A stretch of DNA of 64,000 nucleotides, from contig JALHPZ010000027.1 in NCBI GenBank assembly GCA_022842245.1, positions 1-64,000 of the forward strand. Direction: 5' to 3'. The notes under the pieces were generated by a model, which made no database searches, had not been told where the DNA came from, and was given only the letters and a program-made list of their open reading frames with translations. Made by a program: the position numbers and the translations under genes. Below are positions 24,394 to 32,611 of this stretch, piece by piece. The stretch's first letter is position 1; each line of letters begins with the position of its first letter. The stretch comes from Gemmataceae bacterium. GTDB taxonomy: Bacteria > Planctomycetota > Planctomycetia > Gemmatales > Gemmataceae.

Positions 24394-25851
24394 TCAGCCT
24401 TCGAACGGGTACAACGGCCGACGGCGACGCTGATAGGTCAGCGTTCGCATGTCGGCCGTCGTCGTTCCTGGCGTATTCACGCGGATGAGATGCTTGCAGA
24501 CCGGGGCATAGGCGGCGACTGGTGCGTGCACGCCCTTCGCAACGAGAATCCGAAAGGCATTCGGATCCAACCCGCACGACGTGATCTGATTCAGGCTGAA
24601 CGGCGCCATCCTTCGACTCGTGAGCACGATCGTTAGTCCCGAATCGGTCCGTACGACGGCGGTGCGGCCCTGATCAAACGAGCGGATGCCGCCGTGCCGG
24701 ACTTCCGTCTCTTCGAACTTCCCGTCGTGGCGGGAAAGCAATTCGACTTCGGATTCCAGCGGCATTCCGTGTCGGTCGTCGGTCTTGCCGCCCATCGCAA
24801 GGTTGACGCGTTCGCCGATGGAAACATTTTCGAGCCTGGCCACGGATTCGGGATCGAACAGCACGACGAGGCTCGGACCGAGACGACGTCGATGCAGTTC
24901 CTGCGCGAGGATCGTGGAATCGGCCGGTGAGCCGCCGCCGACGTTGTCCCCCATGTCGAGCAGGCAAACGGGTCCATCGAGTTTTTCCGCACGATCAACG
25001 GCGTCGGGGACGGAAATCAACTCGCCCGCAAAATCAGCTCGGCGTTTCCACCATTCCTCGCCAATCTCATTCGCTCGTCGCTCGGCAAGTGATCGATCGT
25101 CATCGGTCACCGCGATGACGGCGGACCCCATCTCCGGCACGTCCGAATAGGGGAAACCGTAAACGAGGCTGCTTGTCAGTAAGTCCTTCTGGCCGGCCTG
25201 ATAGTCCAGCAAGGGCTTCCAATGAGGTTCGGCAGTGGCCTGGCGTTCGATGTTCGCCGCGAGTGGCGGGTATGCCGCGGCCATCGTCGGCTTCACTTCG
25301 CCCCGGAGTGTGCGCGCCATCAAGGTCGCTGCTTCGATGCCGCGCTCTAACTGATCCAGGTGCGGGTTCGTGCGGTATGCGATCAGGGCGTCGCAGGCGG
25401 CGACCATCCGTGGCGAGAGGTTCGCATGAAGGTCGAGGGTGCCGATAACGGGAATTGGGCCGACCCGCTCGCGGACGAGAGTGAGCCAGTGGCCATCGAA
25501 ATCGGGATACGCCTCGGCGACGGCAGCGCCGTGCGGCGCGACGAGCAGGCCATCCAGTTTCCCAACTCGGCCAAGCGCCGCGAGCAGTCGGCGCACGAGT
25601 TCATCGGCCGCATCCGTGGCGATGGTACCGTAGGGCAACGCCCGCGCCGCGAAGATCGGCACGGTTTCCATCTTCTCATGCGCGAGGCCCCGGAAGAACC
25701 CGCCGACCTCGTGCAGCGACTCGCCCAACTTCTCTCGCACGGCTTCGCCTTCGACGAGCAGGTCGCGCGCGAAGTGGTCGAGCGTCGTCGGCTTCCCGAT
25801 GAACGTGTTCGATTCATGCAGCAGCGCGACGATGCCGACGCGGGTGCTCAT
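24394..25851 (-). CDS. M81-family metallopeptidase (MlrC-like)
   Basis: A 485-residue M81 / MlrC-type zinc hydrolase. The N-terminus RVGIVALLHESNTF carries the His-Glu metal pair of the family, and GTLDLHANLSPRM adds the later metal ligand. Other conserved blocks are DGLLVAPHGAAVAEAYPD and LLDMGDNVGGGSPAD. The family includes microcystin-linearised-peptide hydrolases, but the physiological substrate here is probably another small peptide or amide. The start overlaps the RidA stop by four bases (ATGA), so both are one operon read from the RidA side. It converges with the cysteine-rich gene, three bases apart. Confidence 0.92.
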   Translation of the reverse strand: MSTRVGIVALLHESNTFIGKPTTLDHFARDLLVEGEAVREKLGESLHEVGGFFRGLAHEKMETVPIFAARALPYGTIATDAADELVRRLLAALGRVGKLDGLLVAPHGAAVAEAYPDFDGHWLTLVRERVGPIPVIGTLDLHANLSPRMVAACDALIAYRTNPHLDQLERGIEAATLMARTLRGEVKPTMAAAYPPLAANIERQATAEPHWKPLLDYQAGQKDLLTSSLVYGFPYSDVPEMGSAVIAVTDDDRSLAERRANEIGEEWWKRRADFAGELISVPDAVDRAEKLDGPVCLLDMGDNVGGGSPADSTILAQELHRRRLGPSLVVLFDPESVARLENVSIGERVNLAMGGKTDDRHGMPLESEVELLSRHDGKFEETEVRHGGIRSFDQGRTAVVRTDSGLTIVLTSRRMAPFSLNQITSCGLDPNAFRILVAKGVHAPVAAYAPVCKHLIRVNTPGTTTADMRTLTYQRRRRPLYPFEG

Positions 25852-26225
25852 GACTTGGCCGCCGCGACGACGTCGATCTCGTAAAGGATGCTGCAGACGC
25901 CAAGGCAGCCGACGATGGTGGTGCGTGCCGGATATGGCTCCGTGAAGTATTCGCGGTAGAGCTTGTTGTACTCCGCGAGGTCTTCCTGCTTGGCGAGGTA
26001 GGATCGCACCTGCACGACGTCGGCGAGCGTCAGCCCGTCGGCCGCGAGGATCGCCTTGACGTGTTCGATGGACCGCCGGAACTCGGCCTCGAAGGTGTCC
26101 TTGACGATGTTGCCGTTATTGTCCGTGGAAGCCTGTCCGGAGACGAAGACGAATCCGTTGGCCTTGATGGCGGGAGTGAACGGCAGTTTCGGCGGGCCGT
26201 AGCCCGCGGGGCGGATGGGAGTCAT
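25848..26225 (-). CDS. RidA family protein
   Basis: A 125-residue RidA/YjgF/YER057c protein. Members hydrolyse reactive enamine/imine intermediates released by pyridoxal-phosphate enzymes. Typical blocks are FVFVSGQASTDNNGNIV, EAEFRRSIEHVKAIL, DVVQVRSYLAKQEDL and the C-terminal PARTTIVGCLG, where the Arg normally contacts the substrate carboxylate. The ATG at 26225 (MTPIRPAGYGPPK) is preferred over a start four codons upstream. The gene overlaps the M81 peptidase gene by four bases, suggesting both handle products of the same amino-acid or amide breakdown route. Confidence 0.92.
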   Translation of the reverse strand: MTPIRPAGYGPPKLPFTPAIKANGFVFVSGQASTDNNGNIVKDTFEAEFRRSIEHVKAILAADGLTLADVVQVRSYLAKQEDLAEYNKLYREYFTEPYPARTTIVGCLGVCSILYEIDVVAAAKS

Positions 26226-26246
26226 GGAATACCACAAATCTGGGAT

Positions 26247-26792
26247 TTAAGAGTAAAAGATCATAAACCGAATCCACGATAGCAGAAAGATAATCAAATA
26301 GATCACGATCAAAACGGCCAACATTACCAAAAAATATTTGGAACATTCGACCAGCATTTCAAGATTTAGTTCTTCCGCCAATAAGCCGTATTTTTCCACC
26401 GGCGATTCGTGGACCTCAATCTCGATAGGTTGAGAAACGAATCCGGTATCGTTTTCTACTTGTACGAATGGTCCATTTTCAATTACTGGTTTTTTCAAAA
26501 TAGCTGAGACGACCCAGCAATGCGGATGATGAACTTCGCAGTATCGGCAGTGATCAAGTACGAACTCATTGTCGCATCCGGCATCCTGTAGCGCGTCGGC
26601 GAGGATAAGAAGACGCGAGAAATCCCTTGATTCGCGAATACCTTCTGTGACACCGAGAACTGTTTCCGTTCGCCACTTCGGCTCGATCAAAGGCAGTCCA
26701 GCAGGCCAAGTCACTTGCGAAAGTGGACGGCAAGGTTCCTTGGGATCGTATCCGCGCGAGTCCGGTGCTTCATAATAGCGAAAACGTGCCAT
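26247..26792 (-). CDS. ADALQDAGC-type Gemmataceae protein with C-terminal membrane anchor
   Basis: A 181-residue protein of unknown function. Residues about 40-105 match a motif unit also present at 56103-56783: WRTETVLGVTEGIRESRDF, LILADALQDAGC and DHCRYCEVHHPHCW. That unit is a recurring feature of Gemmata-type genomes. The C-terminus is a single hydrophobic helix (YFLVMLAVLIVIYLIIFLL) that could tail-anchor it. The 3' third is much more AT-rich than its neighbours. ATG at 26792 is preferred (MARFRYYEAPDSRGY); the frame upstream belongs to the broken toxin gene. No regulator or partner is evident. Confidence 0.65.
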   Translation of the reverse strand: MARFRYYEAPDSRGYDPKEPCRPLSQVTWPAGLPLIEPKWRTETVLGVTEGIRESRDFSRLLILADALQDAGCDNEFVLDHCRYCEVHHPHCWVVSAILKKPVIENGPFVQVENDTGFVSQPIEIEVHESPVEKYGLLAEELNLEMLVECSKYFLVMLAVLIVIYLIIFLLSWIRFMIFYS

Positions 26793-26809
26793 CGCGAAGC
26801 CTAATGCGG

Positions 26810-27128
26810 TCAAGGATTCGGCGGGAGCCGCCGGCGCCAATTGCGTGGTCGGGAATGCGCGTGTTCCACCGACAAAATCACGATCTCTTTCACACGCGCT
26901 TCGCAAATCACGCGAACGGGAAACAACGGCGTCATTCCTATCCGCACTTCTCGTCCCCGGCACGCCGCGCGAGATGCGGGCAAACGTCCGGGGATTAGCC
27001 TGTATCCGGGCCATAAAACCGTCCATGTCGTCGATAAACCGTATTCGCGAACCGGGCCAGTTGGCCACAAAGAAATCCTAGAGCGCGTAGGAATCGGCGA
27101 TCGCGCCCGCCGTAAACCTCGGGATCAT
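26810..27128 (-). pseudogene. broken ParE/RelE-like toxin gene
   Basis: The ATG at 27126-27128 overlaps the antitoxin stop (ATGA) and reads MIPRFTAGAIADSYAL before an in-frame TAG at 27078-27080. The frame then continues DFFVANWPGSRIRFIDD and FMARIQANPRTFARISRGVPG, which matches the middle of ParE-type toxins. Near 26940 the coding signal jumps to another frame, reading REVRIGMTPLFPVRVICEARVK, then EIVILSVEHAHSRPRNWRRR, the usual toxin C-terminus. One nonsense and one frameshift mutation thus inactivate it. Its position right behind an intact antitoxin supports the family call. Confidence 0.75.
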
Positions 27129-27391
27129 TGTTTTGATACCGTGCCGTTTCGTTGGTACATCGCAGCCTTGACTTCATCCCACGATACGAGCCGTTCGGGG
27201 TGATCTTCCGCTTCTTGTAAACGGAGTTCGATCTCGGCACGAAACTCCGGATCGGACATCGAATGGTTTGAGTACATCTCGTCCCGAGTTGTTTCGCCAA
27301 AGCTGTTCCAAATGCCGTCGGAGAGAACGACACGATCGTCTTCGGACAAGGCCAAAGCCTCGTCGAGCAGTTTGCGAACCTGCGGCGACAT
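27125..27391 (-). CDS. addiction-module antitoxin component (ParD/TIGR02574-like)
   Basis: An 88-residue antitoxin-type protein. The N-terminus MSPQVRKLLDEALALSEDDR matches the helical 'addiction module component' family that pairs with ParE/RelE toxins. The C-terminal half is acidic and probably wraps the toxin (EFRAEIELRLQEAEDHPERL, SWDEVKAAMYQRN). ATG at 27391 has AAAGGAG eight bases upstream. The stop overlaps the start of the toxin frame, which is broken. It may therefore be an orphan antitoxin, possibly still protecting against a toxin elsewhere in the genome. Confidence 0.82.
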   Translation of the reverse strand: MSPQVRKLLDEALALSEDDRVVLSDGIWNSFGETTRDEMYSNHSMSDPEFRAEIELRLQEAEDHPERLVSWDEVKAAMYQRNGTVSKQ

Positions 27392-27421
27392 GGCAAATTC
27401 TCCTTTCAATTACGAATCATA

Positions 27422-28993
27422 TCACAACGTTGGTCCGATGTGCCACGGTGCGAACTCCTCCTCGCCCACGCCGTTGATTTCGCTCTTCGTCTTCTTGCCG
27501 CTTGCGACAGCGAGAATCTCCTCGAAGATCTCCGCGCCCACCTTTTCCATCGGCACGCCGTTCAGGATCGTGCCGGCGTTGATGTCCATGTCCGAGATCA
27601 TCCGTTCGTAGAGCGGCGTGTTCGTGGCCACCTTGATGCAGGGCGCGGGCTTGCAACCGTAGACGCTGCCGCGGCCGGTGGTGAAGACGCAGACGTTCGC
27701 GCCGCCGGCGACGATGCCGGTCATACTGACGGGGTCGTAGCCGGGCGTATCCATGACCACGAAGCCCTTCGTCTTGATCGGCTCGGCGTAGAGGAGTACG
27801 TCGGTCATGGCCGTGCTGCCCGCCTTCGCGATGGCGCCCAGCGACTTCTCGTAGATCGTCGTCAGGCCGCCCTCCTTGTTGCCGACCGATGGGTTGTTGT
27901 TGATCTCGACACCGAAAACGCTCGTGTACCACTCCCACCACTTGATCCGCTCGACGAGTCTCTCGCCGACGGCCTTGCTGACGGCGCGGCGGGTGAGCAG
28001 GTGTTCGGCTCCGTAAATCTCCGTCGTCTCGGCCAGCACCGTCGTGCCGCCCTGCTGCACGATGAGGTCGGACGCGACGCCGAGGGCGGGGTTCGCGGTG
28101 ATGCCGCTGTTGCCGTCCGAGCCGCCGCAGTTCGTGCCGAGAATCAGGTGCTTCGCGGAGATGGAGGTCCGTTTCACGTCGTTGACACGCGGCAGCATCT
28201 CGGCGATGGCGGCGACGCCGGCGTCCACCGTCTTACCAATGCCGCCGCACTCCTGAATGCTCAGCAGGATCGGCTTCTGCTTCGGCTTGCCGAGTTGTAT
28301 GAGTTCGAGGTGTTCGTTTTCGATGAGGTGCGCCGCCTGGCCCGTCTCGCAGCCGAGGCCGATCAGAATGTACCCGGCCACGTTCGGGTGGTTCGCGATG
28401 CCGGCGAGCGTGCGATCGAGTTGCTTGTGGTCATCCCCGTCGTACGCCATCGCGCAGCCGTGCTTGTGGACGATCGGCACGACGCCGTCGATGTTCGGGT
28501 ACTTGTCCAAAACTCCATTCGCCCGGAGTTTCTCCGCGACGTACTTGCTCGTACCCGCCGAGCAGTTGACGGTGCTGATGATGGCGATGTAGTTGCGCGT
28601 ACCGTAGCGGCGGTGTTCCGGCCGTGTCGGGCCGCGGTCGTAGCCGAGAAAGTTCCGGTACTCGGCCGGCGGAGCCGGTGGCGGCGGCGTCTGCGTCGCG
28701 TAGGCGTAGTCCCGCTCGAACTTCCCCAGCACGACGTTGTGCGTGTGGACGTGCTCGCCGGGCGTCAGGTTCTTCCCCGCGAAGCCGATCACCTGCCCGT
28801 ACTTCGTGATGGCGTCGCCTTCCTTCACGTCCAGCACGGCAAATTTGTGTCCCGGTTTGACCACCGTCGGCACCGTCAGCGTGCCGCCGTTGAAGCGGAT
28901 CGCCGTACCGGCCGGAATCAACTGGCGGGCCACCGCGACGTTATCCGCCGGGCGAAGATGGACGGCCACATCGGACAGAGCAATCGCGGACAT
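27422..28993 (-). CDS. uxaA: altronate/galactarate dehydratase family protein (UxaA)
   Basis: A 523-residue UxaA/GarD-family dehydratase. The N-terminal SAF domain (about 1-90) includes HTHNVVLGKFERDYAY. The catalytic part carries the family's conserved cysteines and histidines: NCSAGTSKYVAEKL, VVPIVHKHGCAMA, GYILIGLGCETGQAA, ILGTNCGGSDGNSGITANPA and VCVFTTGRGSVYGCKPAP. The family removes water from sugar acids such as altronate or galactarate in an iron-dependent reaction. No uronate isomerase or other hexuronate genes are nearby, so the exact substrate is open. The gene stands alone and is divergent from a small membrane gene. Confidence 0.92.
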   Translation of the reverse strand: MSAIALSDVAVHLRPADNVAVARQLIPAGTAIRFNGGTLTVPTVVKPGHKFAVLDVKEGDAITKYGQVIGFAGKNLTPGEHVHTHNVVLGKFERDYAYATQTPPPPAPPAEYRNFLGYDRGPTRPEHRRYGTRNYIAIISTVNCSAGTSKYVAEKLRANGVLDKYPNIDGVVPIVHKHGCAMAYDGDDHKQLDRTLAGIANHPNVAGYILIGLGCETGQAAHLIENEHLELIQLGKPKQKPILLSIQECGGIGKTVDAGVAAIAEMLPRVNDVKRTSISAKHLILGTNCGGSDGNSGITANPALGVASDLIVQQGGTTVLAETTEIYGAEHLLTRRAVSKAVGERLVERIKWWEWYTSVFGVEINNNPSVGNKEGGLTTIYEKSLGAIAKAGSTAMTDVLLYAEPIKTKGFVVMDTPGYDPVSMTGIVAGGANVCVFTTGRGSVYGCKPAPCIKVATNTPLYERMISDMDINAGTILNGVPMEKVGAEIFEEILAVASGKKTKSEINGVGEEEFAPWHIGPTL

Positions 28994-29216
28994 CGGTTTC
29001 CCCGAAGGAAGTTACTGCACGGACAGAACTTCAGTTTAGCGGAAGTGCCCACAAAGACGAACACCGCCCGGACCACGTCGAAACGGCGGATTCTGCCGAT
29101 AACTCCGGGGAAGCCGGGGAAAACTCCCGCCATTCGGACTGGCGAACCGTTGCGGTCCCGCTAGAATACGCCGAAAATCCCAGTCTGTTCCCGACCGGAT
29201 CGAGCCAGGTTTGCCA

Positions 29217-29402
29217 ATGGAAAAGTGGTTGTGCTACGCGGCTCTCGGCGTCGCGGCCCTTATGCTCCTGCTTTCGATCCTGGATATCGCCATCGGCATT
29301 CCGTTCGGCGGAAGCCCATTCATGATGGTCGATATCTTCCTAATCCTCGCCAGCGGCATCGTTGCCTACCTCGGCTACAACGCCCTCCGCGACATCCGCT
29401 AA
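29217..29402 (+). CDS. 61-residue two-span membrane protein
   Basis: A small protein with two hydrophobic helices (CYAALGVAALMLLLSILDIA and MMVDIFLILASGIVAYLGY) joined by a short Gly/Pro loop. ATG at 29217 is chosen over a TTG two codons upstream; AGG lies about nine bases before it. The last four bases overlap the stop of the convergent cobA-hemD gene. No family is recognised. Confidence 0.6.
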   Translation: MEKWLCYAALGVAALMLLLSILDIAIGIPFGGSPFMMVDIFLILASGIVAYLGYNALRDIR

Positions 29403-30952
29403 CCCGCCACCATCTCGCGATCCCGCACGCGCTGGATCAGCGCGTCGATCAATCCCTCACCCGTCGCCCGCCGCGCCGTCGCCGCCACGGGCAGGGATAG
29501 CTCCCGAATCGCGCCCGCCGTCGTCGGCCCGATCGCCACCATTTCGATTTCGCCTCGCTCGACGCGGCCGCGGATGGTGTCGTCGAACTGACCGACCAGC
29601 GCCCGCGCGATGTTCGGGCTGGAGAGCGTCACGAAGCGGATTTCCCCTCGCCGAAGGGCGTCGATCACGTCCGAGGCATCATCGACCGCTTCGACCTGTT
29701 CGTACACGATCGCTTCCCCGACCGTGGCAATTTTCGAAAGCGCCCCCTTAAGGACATCCCGGCCTTGCCGCCCCTTCGCCAGCAGGACGCGCTGGCCACG
29801 AACGGCTTCCAACAGTTCGCCCGTCAGGCCCTCGGCCGAGAAATCCTCTGGCGGCACGAGGTCGGCGTTCAATCGATATTCGCGGAGCGCGTCCGCAGTC
29901 TTCGGGCCGACCGCGGCTATTCGCACGCCGCCGAGGTCGCGCGCGTCGCGCCCCCGCTTCGCCAACCGGTCCAGGAACCCGCGCACGCCGTTGGCGCTGC
30001 TGAAGACGATCCAATCCCACCGGCCGGCGCGGACATCGTCGAGCGCGCGATCCAGCGAAGCCGTGTCGCCCGGTTCGCGGATTTCGATGGCCGGTAGCAC
30101 GTACGGCACCGCGCCGAGTTCCTCGAGCCGTCGGACCATCCCACCGGATTGTCTCCGGGGCCGCGTGACAAGAACGCGCTGGCCGAACAATGGCCGGGAT
30201 TCGAACCACGAACGGTCCACCCGCGGCGCGATCGCTTCGCCCACAAGGATCAACCCCGGCGATTCCAGCCCTTCGCCCCTCCGTGCGTCGTCGAGCGTCG
30301 CGAGCGTCGCGTTCACGCTGCGCATTTCGCCCGTGGAGACGCGCTCGACGATCGACGCCGGCGAATCGGGATCGCGGCCGTGCTTGATGAGTTGGTCAAT
30401 GATGAGCGGTAGACGGGAAATGCCCATGTAGATCGCGAGCGTGCCCGGGAACCGCGCGAGCGCGGCCCAGTCCAGCTTGTTCCCCGGTTTCTGCGGCAGT
30501 TCATGCCCCGTCACAAGCGCGACGGCGCTCGAATAGTTTCGGTGCGTCAGCGGGCGATCGAGGTACGCCGCCGCCGCGATCGCCGCCGTCACGCCCGGTA
30601 CGATCTCGTACGGAATGCCCGCCCCGCGCAGCGCCTCGGCCTCCTCCCCGCCCCGGCCGAAAATCAGCGGGTCGCCCCCCTTCAGGCGGACGACGCGCTT
30701 CCCCTGCCGGGCGTTCTCGATCAGGAGCGTGTGAATGTGCGGGTACTTGTCAGGGTGATTGCCCGGCAACTCGCGGACGCAGATGGTCTCGGCGTTCGGG
30801 TTCACGAAGTCGAGCAACCGCTTCGGGACGAGCTGGTCGTATAGGACGATATCGGCGGTCGCGAGCAATTCGACCGCCCGCAGCGTCAGCAATCCCGGAG
30901 AACCAGGCCCGGCACCGACGAGAAAGACGCGGGGTTCAAACGATTCAGACAT
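29399..30952 (-). CDS. cobA-hemD: fused uroporphyrinogen-III methyltransferase / uroporphyrinogen-III synthase
   Basis: A 517-residue bifunctional tetrapyrrole enzyme. Residues about 8-245 are the SAM-dependent uroporphyrinogen-III C-methyltransferase (VFLVGAGPGSPGLLTLRA, VRLKGGDPLIFGRGGEEA, YEIVPGVTAAIAAAAYLDRP, ALVTGHE), making precorrin-2. Residues about 260-510 are a HemD uroporphyrinogen-III synthase (RPRRQSGGMVRRLEELG, WIVFSSANGVRGFLDRL, IAAVGPKTADALRE, FVTLSSPNIARAL). HemD makes the substrate that CobA methylates, so the fusion joins consecutive steps at the haem/cobalamin/sirohaem branch point. Both parts look full length. The start at 30952 gives a short acidic leader before the first strand. 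Confidence 0.95.
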   Translation of the reverse strand: MSESFEPRVFLVGAGPGSPGLLTLRAVELLATADIVLYDQLVPKRLLDFVNPNAETICVRELPGNHPDKYPHIHTLLIENARQGKRVVRLKGGDPLIFGRGGEEAEALRGAGIPYEIVPGVTAAIAAAAYLDRPLTHRNYSSAVALVTGHELPQKPGNKLDWAALARFPGTLAIYMGISRLPLIIDQLIKHGRDPDSPASIVERVSTGEMRSVNATLATLDDARRGEGLESPGLILVGEAIAPRVDRSWFESRPLFGQRVLVTRPRRQSGGMVRRLEELGAVPYVLPAIEIREPGDTASLDRALDDVRAGRWDWIVFSSANGVRGFLDRLAKRGRDARDLGGVRIAAVGPKTADALREYRLNADLVPPEDFSAEGLTGELLEAVRGQRVLLAKGRQGRDVLKGALSKIATVGEAIVYEQVEAVDDASDVIDALRRGEIRFVTLSSPNIARALVGQFDDTIRGRVERGEIEMVAIGPTTAGAIRELSLPVAATARRATGEGLIDALIQRVRDREMVAG

Positions 30953-30979
30953 ACCTGCATCATACGGTTTCGCCCGCGC

Positions 30980-32128
30980 TTAGACCGCGATCTCGGCGTC
31001 GTCGTCGCCGAGTTGCTCGTGCGACGGCGGCCAGTACTTGCACAACGCCACCCCGAGCATGTACAGCGCGATCATCGGCAGGAACAGGTACAGCATCGTC
31101 ACGATGTCCGGGGTAGGTGTGATGAGCGCCGAGAAGAACGCGAGGATGATGATCGCGTACCGCCACTTCGCCCAGTAGTCCTCCCACGAGAACATGCCGA
31201 TCCGGTTCAGGAAGAACATCACGAGTGGCGTCTGGAACGACACGCCGAAGACGAGCGGCAGAAGGATAGCGAACCCGAGCCATTCGTTGAGGCGCAGGTC
31301 GGGGTCGGTGTCGATCCACTCGTTGAAACCGAGCAGTGCCTTGACTGCTCCCGGAATCACGAAGAACTGGCAGAGCAGGATTCCGGCGATGAACAGGCCG
31401 ATGCTGAACGGCAGATACCGGTAGACGTACGCCTTCTCGTGGGGATACATGCCAGCGGCGATGAACGCCCAGATCTGGTAGAAGATCCACGGGCTGGCGA
31501 GGATCACGCCGCAGATCATCGACACCTTGAAGTACACCACGAGCGATTCCTGCGCGCTGAGCGTCGTCAGGTACCGCTTGCTCTGGAGGAGCGCCTCGCC
31601 TTCGAGGTTGTACGCGTTCAGGTGCGCGGGGTAGAGTTGGATCGTGACGGGGATATTCTTGATTTCCGGGTCCTTCGGTTCGCCGAAAACTTTTTTCAAC
31701 GGCTCGATGGGAATCAGGATCGGCAGGTCGCGCGGCGCCGCGAGCAGGACTTTCAACTCGTCCTCGGACAGTGCGAGAAGGTCGTTTTCCTTCTCCTTCA
31801 GCTTCGCGCGCACCCGTTCGACCTCGTCCGGATCGGCCGGCGCGGCCGGCAGCTTCGAATACAGGTCCTGGAGCTTGCGGAAGTAGTAGTTCCGCGCCTG
31901 GCTCTCGACCGGTTCCACGATCATGCGCATGACCGGCCGACCGATGCCGATCTGCGGAATGCCCATGCTTACGCCGACGTAGTCCAGCACGAAACCGATG
32001 ACCATGCAGAAGACGAGGCCCTTGAGCGCGCTGAACAACCGATGGCGCAGTTCCTCGATGTGATCGCCGAACGACATCCGACTGTCGTGGAAGATATCGT
32101 CGTCGTCGGGAATGGCGGAACGAGGCAT
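30980..32128 (-). CDS. tatC: Sec-independent (Tat) translocase subunit TatC with large insertion
   Basis: A 382-residue TatC, the receptor for twin-arginine signal peptides. The N-terminus has the signature HIEELRHRLFSALKG and helix 1 (about 36-52). Conserved blocks later include ASPWIFYQIWAFIAAGMYPHE and VSFQTPLVMFFL, and the last helices are PDIVTMLYLFLPMIALYML. The usual length is about 250. The extra ~100 residues lie in the first periplasmic loop (about 60-190) and contain a predicted coiled coil (PDEVERVRAKLKEKENDLL). No tatA or tatB is adjacent. The window holds three DUF1501 proteins with twin-arginine leaders, plausible substrates. Confidence 0.95.
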   Translation of the reverse strand: MPRSAIPDDDDIFHDSRMSFGDHIEELRHRLFSALKGLVFCMVIGFVLDYVGVSMGIPQIGIGRPVMRMIVEPVESQARNYYFRKLQDLYSKLPAAPADPDEVERVRAKLKEKENDLLALSEDELKVLLAAPRDLPILIPIEPLKKVFGEPKDPEIKNIPVTIQLYPAHLNAYNLEGEALLQSKRYLTTLSAQESLVVYFKVSMICGVILASPWIFYQIWAFIAAGMYPHEKAYVYRYLPFSIGLFIAGILLCQFFVIPGAVKALLGFNEWIDTDPDLRLNEWLGFAILLPLVFGVSFQTPLVMFFLNRIGMFSWEDYWAKWRYAIIILAFFSALITPTPDIVTMLYLFLPMIALYMLGVALCKYWPPSHEQLGDDDAEIAV

Positions 32129-32379
32129 AGCGCGGCACTCCGCGGCTGGCGGCGAACCAACCGAGCGGCGAAGGTGCCTCGCAGGTTGGGGAACGAAATT
32201 CGGTTCTGGGGTGTAGTATAGAAGGGCGGCCCGGGCGTTCCAAGTTCAACGGTTCGCCCGATCCTGCGGGGAATCGCCCGGCCGAGCCGGGCAATCGGAC
32301 CCGTTCAAACGGCAGGATGACGCCGCGACAGCCGATGGGAGATGTGAAGGATTCGATCCACCGGAACGGAGTGCCCGCC

Positions 32380-32604
32380 ATGCGTCGGACCGTTTTATTT
32401 CTGCTCGTCGCACTCGCGGGAGCCGTCGGCTGCCGCAACGTCGCCGGTCCGCTCGAAGCCCGCAACAAATCCCGCGCGGACCTGCCCGGTTATTCCATCG
32501 AAGAGCAGGAACGTCGCGGCCGCGACCGGTTGGCCACGTTCGAGGACGACCCGCGCATCGGACCGAACACCTACATCAGCCGCCCCGGCCCGACGGGGCG
32601 GTGA
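32380..32604 (+). CDS. small lipoprotein
   Basis: A 74-residue predicted lipoprotein. The signal peptide MRRTVLFLLVALAGAVGC ends in a lipobox-like AVGC at residues 15-18. The mature part is hydrophilic and charged (NKSRADLPGYSIEEQERRGR, DDPRIGPNTYISRPGPTGR). ATG at 32380 has GGAG about ten bases upstream; the frame runs further upstream without support. It is divergent from tatC, with about 250 bp between the starts. No function is recognised. Confidence 0.7.
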   Translation: MRRTVLFLLVALAGAVGCRNVAGPLEARNKSRADLPGYSIEEQERRGRDRLATFEDDPRIGPNTYISRPGPTGR

Positions 32605-32611
32605 CCGGCCG

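Noticed and set aside
27440..29164. 574-residue plus-strand frame
   Set aside because: Antisense of the altronate dehydratase gene, which has complete family motifs.
30180..30215. tRNA T-loop-like text (GGGATTCGAACC)
   Set aside because: Lies inside the cobA-hemD reading frame and no cloverleaf can be built around it.
32272..32295. hairpin GCCCGGC/GCCGGGC as a terminator
   Set aside because: Short stem without T-run, located in the divergent promoter region upstream of a lipoprotein gene.
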